Assembly: GCA_046049705.1 (NCBI GenBank)
Contig: JBJOQZ010000063.1
Coordinates: forward strand, 1-8,315
From: DALYDD01 sp046049705
GTDB taxonomy: Bacteria > Patescibacteriota > Minisyncoccia > Phycocordibacterales > CAIZLB01
DNA: 8,315 nucleotides
Direction: 5' to 3'
Shown here one piece after another: positions 4,027 through 8,315 of the stretch. A program made the translations under genes and the position numbers. The stretch's first letter is position 1, and every line of letters begins with the position of its first letter. Below the pieces are notes generated by a model, which ran no database searches, was not told where the DNA came from, and saw only the letters and a list, made by a program, of their open reading frames with translations.

Positions 4027-4779
4027 TTAGAATTGTTTGATAGTTTTTACTCGTTCGAGAGCGAGGATAAGCAGGATGGTGGTAAGCCAGACAAACGAGA
4101 AAATCAGAAAGGTGCTCTCTTGCGTCGTTATAATTATAAAGTAGTTGAAGAGTGTGTGCAATATTGTTGCAATGATAAGTCCAGCAATCCAGTACACTTT
4201 CTTTACAAAACCATGTTTATAAAATCCATAGGCGATACAGATTGAGATGGCACCTGAAGCAACAACATGCAATAAGCTTGCTCCCATAAAGCGTAGGTTT
4301 CCAGTCATAATTGAGCCCATGGCATCACCTTGAAGAAGTGGAGCAAGCAAGTAAAACGTATTTTCCATAGCTACGAATCCAAGTGCTGCGGTCATGAGAT
4401 AGATAAAAGCATCAATTGGCTCATTGAATACATCTTTAAATTTAAGGGCAACATAAAATGCTGCAAGTAATTTAAATAATTCTTCTATAAAAGCCCAAGA
4501 GCTAAGCACGAGAAAATGCTCTGATGGGAGGCCAAGTATGGCGGGAATAAATTTTTGAAATGGATACACCAAAAAAACAGCACACATACCGACGATAAAT
4601 GCGAGAGAGATTGTACCTTTTGGTTCATCATGTTTATAACTTTCATGCATCCAAAACCACATCCACAATAGTGAAGGTAATACGCCTCCAAGAAGCGCAT
4701 AGACGAACATTTCAACGACAAAGAACGGAGTATTTGTCAGCCCCAAAAGGGAAGTTGCTAAATATGATGCATCGGCCAT
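4027..4779 (-). CDS. PrsW-family intramembrane metalloprotease (M82 type)
   Basis: A 250-residue membrane protein with about seven or eight hydrophobic segments. The PrsW motifs appear in order: EELFK (E99, E100, K103), D123 in EPIDAFIYL, FVAMEN (E139, N140), R163, H171 in SLLHVVASG, and HTLFNYF (H208, N212). The Glu and His residues are the likely metal and catalytic ligands. PrsW in Bacillus subtilis cuts an anti-sigma factor, but many relatives have unknown substrates and no anti-sigma gene is nearby. The ATG at 4779 lies inside the last codons of valS in another frame (22-bp overlap), which suggests translational coupling. M24 (4710) would remove the first hydrophobic part and is less likely. 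Hsp20 follows after 15 bp. Confidence 0.92.
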   Translation of the reverse strand: MADASYLATSLLGLTNTPFFVVEMFVYALLGGVLPSLLWMWFWMHESYKHDEPKGTISLAFIVGMCAVFLVYPFQKFIPAILGLPSEHFLVLSSWAFIEELFKLLAAFYVALKFKDVFNEPIDAFIYLMTAALGFVAMENTFYLLAPLLQGDAMGSIMTGNLRFMGASLLHVVASGAISICIAYGFYKHGFVKKVYWIAGLIIATILHTLFNYFIIITTQESTFLIFSFVWLTTILLILALERVKTIKQF

Positions 4780-7346
4780 TTTTCAATAGCTATCATACCA
4801 TGAGTGAGTGCATCATTTCGCATCTCTTGTGGAAGAAGAGACCAGATTTCTTGCGTCACATGTGGCATAAATGGATGTAAGGTCAATATTGATTCTCTGA
4901 GGATGGTCATGAGAGTTTGTGCACGAGAGAGTGCAGCTTGTCTCTTGAGTGCTAAGTCAGTGGAATCAAGTTGATCGGCCTCGATGATTTTTTCAGCGAT
5001 AGATTCGGTCTCTTGTTCAGAGTTTGATGCATCGCCACGTCCATCTACCATATCAGCAAATCCTGGTTTCAAAATAGGCTTACTTTCTTCAAGGATTTTA
5101 TCTGCAAATGTTCGCCATAGATATCCATACAATTCTTCGGCTGCAAGGTGGATTCGATATGCGTCAAGGTGTTCGGTAATTGCCTTAAGTGCCGTGCGCC
5201 ATTCTGCTAAAATCATGCGATCTTGTTCTGTTGGACCTGTATATGCTTCAGGTGAATATATGCCAGTGAAAAAGTCTGGATTAAATTTTTGATCTTTAGC
5301 ATATGGATTTTCGACGATTGCGGTGAGTACGAATCGAGTAATATTCCAGACTTTATTGGCAAAATGTTTAAAACCTTTAATCTTATCTTCGTAGATGCGA
5401 CTATCAGTACCAGGGGTATTGCTCATGGCATAGAACATACGAAGTGCATCTGCACCATATTTATCTGAAATCTGGATTGGATCGCCTCCATTTCCAAGAG
5501 ACTTAGACATCTTCCGGCCCTGACTGTCTCTGATTGTACCGTTGAGATATACAGTTTTAAATGGAATGGTACCCAAGCCATAACCGGTCATAAGAATCAT
5601 ACGTGCTACCCAGAAGAATAAGATCTCGTATCCTGTCACGAGGATTGTCGTAGGGTGAAACTGCGCAAGATCAGTACCTGCGATAGGGAGATGAGTATGA
5701 GGGTCTTGTACTTGTGGCCAGCCCATAGTTGAAAATGACCAGAGTCCAGATGAGAACCAAGTGTCGAGGGTGTCTTCGTCTTGAATCCATGTACCTTGCG
5801 CATCGTCGGTTGGTGCTTCTGTGCCACAATAAATTTCAATATCAGGGTTTGTTGGATGTAAGTCTCCTGTTTTGTCGAGCACTTGCCCTGACTTACTGCG
5901 ATACCAAACTGGGATTCTATGTCCATACCAAATTTGTCGTGAAATACACCAGTCATTGAGATTATCAATCCAGTGGAAGTATGTCTTATTGAAGTGATCA
6001 GGAAGAATATCTACTGGCCCATGAGTCTTATGTCCAAAAGCTGGATCAACTGCTTTTCGCATAATTTCTTTTAGTGTTGTTTGTGAGCCACTTTCGATAC
6101 CTCTGATTTCAGAGTGGGGAATAGTAAATGGTGTATTTACAGCTACGAACCACTGATTCATAATCTGTGGTTCAATTGTTCCACCAGTTCTCTCAGCTGT
6201 TGCGATATTGTGAATATAATTTTCTTCAATTTTTTCAACTAGACCTTTTGATGTGAGTTTTTCTACAATCTTATCTCTTGCCTCAGATATTTTCATCCCT
6301 GCAAATTCCGGTCCGGCAATCGGAAGGAGCTTTCCGTACTTGTCGATAATCTGCTCTTTTTCTAATTTGTATTTTTCTGCCAAAGCAAAGTCCACCGCAG
6401 AATGCCATGGAGTTATTGTCATCACTCCAGTACCAAATTCCATATCGATGCTTTCATCTTTGATGATAATTGCCTCGATAGGACCATTGATCCATTCGAC
6501 AGTTATTTTTTGTCCGTGAGTATATTCTGCATATCGTGTATCTTCTGGATGCATCACTACATACTTATCTCCAAACTTTGTTTCAGGTCGTGCTGTACCG
6601 ATAGTAAAAGGTCCGTATTTAAAATAATAAAACTTTGTCGTCTCTTCTTTGTATACTAATTCATCGTCTGCGATCGTTGTCTGACCTTTTGGATCCCAGT
6701 TTACAATTCGAAAACCACGATAGATAAGGCCATCGTCGAACATGCACTTGAACATAGTGCGTACTGCAACGTTTCTTGTATCATCGAGAGTGAAAGCTTC
6801 TCGTGACCAATCAAGTGAAGCGCCCATACGCTTTACTTGTGAGACGATAGTGTCATGACTTTGATTTGCAAAATCACCGATTCGCTTGAGCATTTCTTCA
6901 CGTCCAATATCGTAGCGACTTTTACCTTCTTTTTTTGAAATTTCTTTTTCTACTACTGATTGTGTAGCGATTGCTGCATGGTCTGTCCCTGGAATCCATA
7001 ATACTTTTTTACCTTCCATGCGCGCTTTTCGCATAAGAATATCTTGGATAGTTACCATGAGACCATGTCCAAGGTGGAGGGTTCCAGTTACGTTTGGTGG
7101 AGGAAGAATAATAGATTTAGACGGAGCATTTGGGTCGGTGATACCTCGGGCAATCAAAGTGTCTGGATTATAGATCGATTCGGTAGGATTTGCGTCATTT
7201 CGCTCCCAAGCCTGGATTCTCGGCTCGGTCTCGATAGGGTCATATGGCTTAAGAAACTCCGCAGGAATAGGGGGTGTTTGGTTCGAGTGGTTATTATGAT
7301 TATGTCCAGAGTCATTGGACGGGGTTTGGTGCGCGTCTTGGGTCAT
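4758..7346 (-). CDS. valS: Valyl-tRNA synthetase
   Basis: An 862-residue class I synthetase that charges tRNA-Val. The N-terminal 30 residues are His/Asn/Ser/Pro-rich and probably disordered. Catalytic landmarks: PPPNVTGTLHLGH with the HIGH-type HLGH at 91-94, IPGTDHAAIATQ (118-129), ISRQIWYGHRIPVW (468-481), DTLDTWFSSGLW (525-536) and KMSKSLGN (612-619). The editing domain lies between about 215 and 450, with TARPET (251-256) and GTGVMTITPWHSAVDF (305-320). The ATP-site and editing layout are those of ValS rather than IleS or LeuS. The anticodon-binding domain (about 690-850) carries an acidic insertion near 766-798 (ASNSEQETES). The protein ends just after this domain, so the C-terminal coiled coil of E. 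coli ValS is missing. The start at 7346 is fixed by the promoter spacing; the next Met is inside the catalytic core. Confidence 0.97.
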   Translation of the reverse strand: MTQDAHQTPSNDSGHNHNNHSNQTPPIPAEFLKPYDPIETEPRIQAWERNDANPTESIYNPDTLIARGITDPNAPSKSIILPPPNVTGTLHLGHGLMVTIQDILMRKARMEGKKVLWIPGTDHAAIATQSVVEKEISKKEGKSRYDIGREEMLKRIGDFANQSHDTIVSQVKRMGASLDWSREAFTLDDTRNVAVRTMFKCMFDDGLIYRGFRIVNWDPKGQTTIADDELVYKEETTKFYYFKYGPFTIGTARPETKFGDKYVVMHPEDTRYAEYTHGQKITVEWINGPIEAIIIKDESIDMEFGTGVMTITPWHSAVDFALAEKYKLEKEQIIDKYGKLLPIAGPEFAGMKISEARDKIVEKLTSKGLVEKIEENYIHNIATAERTGGTIEPQIMNQWFVAVNTPFTIPHSEIRGIESGSQTTLKEIMRKAVDPAFGHKTHGPVDILPDHFNKTYFHWIDNLNDWCISRQIWYGHRIPVWYRSKSGQVLDKTGDLHPTNPDIEIYCGTEAPTDDAQGTWIQDEDTLDTWFSSGLWSFSTMGWPQVQDPHTHLPIAGTDLAQFHPTTILVTGYEILFFWVARMILMTGYGLGTIPFKTVYLNGTIRDSQGRKMSKSLGNGGDPIQISDKYGADALRMFYAMSNTPGTDSRIYEDKIKGFKHFANKVWNITRFVLTAIVENPYAKDQKFNPDFFTGIYSPEAYTGPTEQDRMILAEWRTALKAITEHLDAYRIHLAAEELYGYLWRTFADKILEESKPILKPGFADMVDGRGDASNSEQETESIAEKIIEADQLDSTDLALKRQAALSRAQTLMTILRESILTLHPFMPHVTQEIWSLLPQEMRNDALTHGMIAIEKWPMHHI

Positions 7347-7354
7347 ATTCCGCT

Positions 7355-7383
7355 ATATTAGCAGGTTTAGTCGGTTTTTTGAA
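7355..7383 (-). promoter_or_regulatory. valS promoter, extended -10 (TGC-TAATAT) with weak -35
   Basis: On the minus strand TTCAAA (7383-7378) and TAATAT (7360-7355) are 17 bp apart, and TGC precedes the -10, giving an extended -10. The -10 ends 8 nt before the valS ATG, so the transcript should start at or within a base or two of the start codon. No Shine-Dalgarno sequence is present. Confidence 0.6.
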
Positions 7384-7394
7384 GGAGAAAATCT

Positions 7395-7410
7395 ATATGT
7401 TCATAGTAGA
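7395..7410. repeat. Inverted repeat, left arm (16 bp)
   Basis: ATATGTTCATAGTAGA is the exact reverse complement of 7511-7526. The arms enclose 100 bp, so the whole structure spans 132 bp. Confidence 0.95.
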
Positions 7411-7431
7411 TATCTAAATCAGTAGATGTAT

Positions 7432-7527
7432 AACTATATATACAACTATATACATATGTACCTAATACGCATATGCTGTGCCTAGTATATATGTACCCAA
7501 TACACATGTGTCTACTATGAACATATG
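7432..7527. repeat. Degenerate tandem array, units of 17-19 bp with CATATG
   Basis: After two copies of AACTATATA, successive units read CATATGTACCTAATACG (7453-7469), a variant CATATGCTGTGCCTAGTAT (7470-7488), TATATGTACCCAATACA (7488-7504), CATGTGTCTACTATGAA (7505-7521) and a last CATATG (7522-7527). The first and third units are the most alike, 35 bp apart. Units are contiguous and too short for CRISPR. Confidence 0.6.
7511..7526. repeat. Inverted repeat, right arm (16 bp)
   Basis: TCTACTATGAACATAT pairs exactly with 7395-7410. The arm overlaps the last unit of the tandem array, so array and inverted repeat are one composite structure. Confidence 0.95.
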
Positions 7528-7551
7528 AAAATTGTGTGGAGGATAACTCAA

Positions 7552-8315
7552 CTAAAGACTCAGATTCCCGTCTGCTTTCAAATCCTCAAACGCTGCAGTG
7601 CCGCTGTGTAGACCGTCTTTGCCGTTTTGTATTTGCAAACATGCGACAAGACCAATCATAGAGGCATTGTCGGTGGTGAGCTCGAATTCTGGTATTGACA
7701 ATGCGATGTCAAGAGATTGACAAAGCTTTGTCATACATGAGCGGATATATGTATTTGCAATTACTCCACCACCGATAACTAGATGCTTTGCACCTGTTTC
7801 TTCTATTGCTCGTTTTGTTTTGTGGAGCAATACTTCCGTAACAGCATCTTCAAATTCACTTGCGAGAGCCTCTTTGTGGTATTGGTCCAATTCTTGTAAT
7901 CCCAATTCTTCATATTTCTTTTTTACTGCATAGAGTACTGCGGTTTTCAATCCTGAAAAAGAAAAGTTGAAATCTTTTGTATGCAACATGGGGCGAGGGA
8001 GAATAAATGGTTTATCCGCTTCACATACTTTTTGATCCATATTGTGTTCTTGTTTTTGTCGGTATGATGCAGCGAGTCTAGAAATAGCTGGTCCACCTGG
8101 ATATGGAAGTCCGATCAACCTTGCGACTTTATCATATGCTTCACCGATAGCATCATCTACTGTCTTTCCAAGTAATGTATATGCATGCCAATTAGTCAGT
8201 TCAATAATCTCAGTGTGTCCTCCTGAAATCAAAAGGGCTATAGCAGGGAAATTGATATGAGGCACGGTATCAGTATGTATGTTCGAAGTGGCTTCTGGTG
8301 TTGTGAGGACTGAAG
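7552..8315 (-). CDS. tsaD: tRNA N6-adenosine threonylcarbamoyltransferase TsaD, 5' end outside window
   Basis: TsaD transfers the threonylcarbamoyl group to A37 of tRNAs reading ANN codons, working with TsaB and TsaE. Family motifs in order: FPAIALLISGGHTEI, then DDAIGEAYDKVARLIGLPYP and GGPA, FSFSGLKTAVLY, VIGGGVIANTYIR and TDNASMIGLVA. These belong to the ATPase-like core and include Gly-rich nucleotide-binding loops and the late Asp (in TDN). The frame stays open from an apparent GTG at 8265 to the right edge (residues SVLTTPEATSNIHTDT), so that GTG is not the start and the HxxxH metal motif lies outside. The stretch before FPAIALL is longer than in E. coli, an insertion I would expect in this lineage. 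It precedes the repeat region by a few bases; no tsaB or tsaE is visible. Confidence 0.96.
   Translation of the reverse strand, partial: SVLTTPEATSNIHTDTVPHINFPAIALLISGGHTEIIELTNWHAYTLLGKTVDDAIGEAYDKVARLIGLPYPGGPAISRLAASYRQKQEHNMDQKVCEADKPFILPRPMLHTKDFNFSFSGLKTAVLYAVKKKYEELGLQELDQYHKEALASEFEDAVTEVLLHKTKRAIEETGAKHLVIGGGVIANTYIRSCMTKLCQSLDIALSIPEFELTTDNASMIGLVACLQIQNGKDGLHSGTAAFEDLKADGNLSL

Larger units (their letters stand above)
7347..7551. other. Intergenic region between tsaD and valS: repeats and valS promoter
   Basis: 205 bp without a gene. From the valS side it holds the valS promoter (7355-7383), the left arm of an inverted repeat (7395-7410), an AT-rich stretch with two copies of AACTATATA (7432-7452), and a degenerate array of CATATG-containing units up to the right arm (7511-7526). 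No GC-rich terminator for tsaD is visible; the large hairpin may take that role. Confidence 0.7.

Noticed and set aside
4018..7361. Plus-strand open frames opposite the valS-prsW operon
   Set aside because: Shadows of clearly identified minus-strand genes, with no motifs of their own.
7432..7527. CRISPR array
   Set aside because: Units are 17-19 bp, contiguous and degenerate, with no spacers and no cas genes nearby.

Overview
The window looks like a chromosomal fragment from a Candidate Phyla Radiation (Patescibacteria) bacterium, most likely of the parcubacterial branch. That placement is inferred from style, not from a search: short housekeeping genes, a PrsW-type membrane protease, a membrane-anchored FKBP, a small coiled-coil/membrane protein of a kind common in these genomes, tRNA genes without encoded CCA, and no Shine-Dalgarno sequences before the starts I could place. 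The base composition is moderately AT-rich. I see no phage, transposase, CRISPR or toxin gene.

Layout, left to right. Positions 1-235 hold the 3' end of a glutaredoxin-like gene, followed by a membrane-anchored FKBP prolyl isomerase (263-739) and a strong hairpin terminator (775-804). A possible 57-residue gene (825-998, minus) converges on that terminator. tRNA-Arg(CCT) at 1127-1198 is followed by a 164-bp segment that regenerates the 3' end of the tRNA gene. Then come an RlmI/RlmK-type SAM methyltransferase (1447-2400), a 95-residue coiled-coil/membrane protein (2417-2704), tRNA-Phe(GAA) (2741-2813) and an unrecognised 131-residue protein (3016-3411) with its own terminator (3430-3463).

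The right half is on the minus strand. It carries valS, a PrsW-family intramembrane protease and an Hsp20 chaperone, packed as one operon (7346 down to 3493; valS and prsW overlap by 22 bp). Upstream of valS is a 205-bp AT-rich intergenic region with a 16-bp inverted repeat around a degenerate tandem array. tsaD (7552 to the right edge) is incomplete at its 5' end.

Functionally the window is about translation and protein quality. It has two tRNAs, valyl-tRNA charging, tRNA t6A modification (TsaD) and probably rRNA methylation, alongside a prolyl isomerase, a small heat-shock chaperone, a membrane protease and a thiol-redox protein.

The observations most worth a second look are the tRNA-Arg 3'-end duplication with its inverted copy, a shared element downstream of both tRNAs, the -10 hexamers placed 7-8 nt before start codons (suggesting leaderless mRNAs), and the repeat region before valS. 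None of these proves a new system.
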